Positions 63,959-64,000 of a stretch of 64,000 nucleotides of DNA are shown piece by piece. Numbering within the stretch: the stretch's first letter is position 1; each line of letters starts with the position of its first letter. The notes beneath the pieces are model-generated. The model was not told the DNA's origin. It worked only from the letters and a program-made list of their open reading frames with translations, and made no database searches. A program made the translations under genes and the position numbers. Source of the stretch: Candidatus Accumulibacter aalborgensis (GTDB lineage: Bacteria > Pseudomonadota > Gammaproteobacteria > Burkholderiales > Rhodocyclaceae); assembly GCF_900089955.1 (NCBI RefSeq), contig NZ_FLQX01000146.1:62001-126000 (forward strand). The letters are read 5' to 3'.

Positions 63959-64000
63959 CCCGACCATCCTTCATCCCGACCTGCGCTGCTCCTTGCATTG
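63955..64000 (+). CDS. Start of the next gene (probably RND adaptor), truncated by window edge
   Basis: GTG 63955 overlaps the stop of the efflux gene (GTGA) and opens a frame to the window end (VTRPSFIPTCAAP). Only 15 codons are visible, so the identification as a membrane-fusion adaptor rests solely on gene order. Confidence 0.3.
   Translation, partial: MTRPSFIPTCAAPCI

Overview
The window looks like chromosomal DNA of a GC-rich betaproteobacterium, most like the Rhodocyclales (Accumulibacter/Dechloromonas type). This is an inference from gene content and order: the mlaFEDACB-ABC-ibaG-murA block, accBC-prmA, ZapD, DUF3579, a PrsR-type sigma-54 regulator next to an exosortase-type ATPase, a PEP-CTERM protein, TrpB2 and a long-type PPi-phosphofructokinase. 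No rRNA, CRISPR array, insertion sequence or prophage was seen.

Layout. 1-9.2 kb (+): C-terminus of PPi-PFK, a frameshifted TPR gene, assimilatory nitrate reductase nasA with a YbiB-like gene, a Nudix hydrolase, a duplicated STAS-type protein and hslVU. 9.3-18.3 kb (-): a ten-gene tellurium-resistance-type (Ter) operon combining TerD-family proteins, an AIM24-type protein and a DUF475 membrane protein with an enzyme set (two PRTase-type proteins, two HAD phosphatases, a CitE-like lyase). 18.5-23.3 kb: the glyoxylate shunt (aceB, aceA) with a LysR regulator. 23.7-29.6 kb: a PEP-CTERM protein, glnS, the glnK-amtB operon behind a sigma-54 promoter, ubiK, and an AT-richer PIN-like gene. 29.8-38.3 kb: comM, a Bcr/CflA exporter, a methyltransferase, a monooxygenase/alcohol dehydrogenase pair, a patch of dead genes (penicillin acylase, Uma2), speD and trpB2. 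38.3-46.9 kb (+): SPOR protein, coaE, zapD, an uncharacterised nucleotidyltransferase-like gene, tlpA, accB, accC, prmA, DUF3426, tRNA-Val(CAC) and DUF3579. 47-54 kb (-): murA and the Mla lipid-asymmetry operon. 54.1-57.5 kb: PrsR-like regulator, ExeA-like ATPase and an efflux-protein remnant. 57.8-64 kb: a FlgB C-terminal mini-ORF joined to an HD-GYP phosphodiesterase, then a copper/heavy-metal locus with two copK genes, one intact and two decayed czcE-like genes, a lipoprotein and a divergent TolC-family efflux gene.

Three things stand out. The Ter operon carries a probable small-molecule biosynthetic module whose product is unknown. The metal locus contains five copies of a 17-bp motif with invariant spacing, GTAATYNNNCNGTCAGC, at its intergenic regions. 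A 38-codon ORF matching only the C-terminal end of flagellar rod protein FlgB lies one base upstream of the HD-GYP gene. Smaller signals are a palindrome overlapping the glnK sigma-54 promoter, a palindrome upstream of aceA, two kinds of dispersed intergenic repeat, and several pseudogenes.
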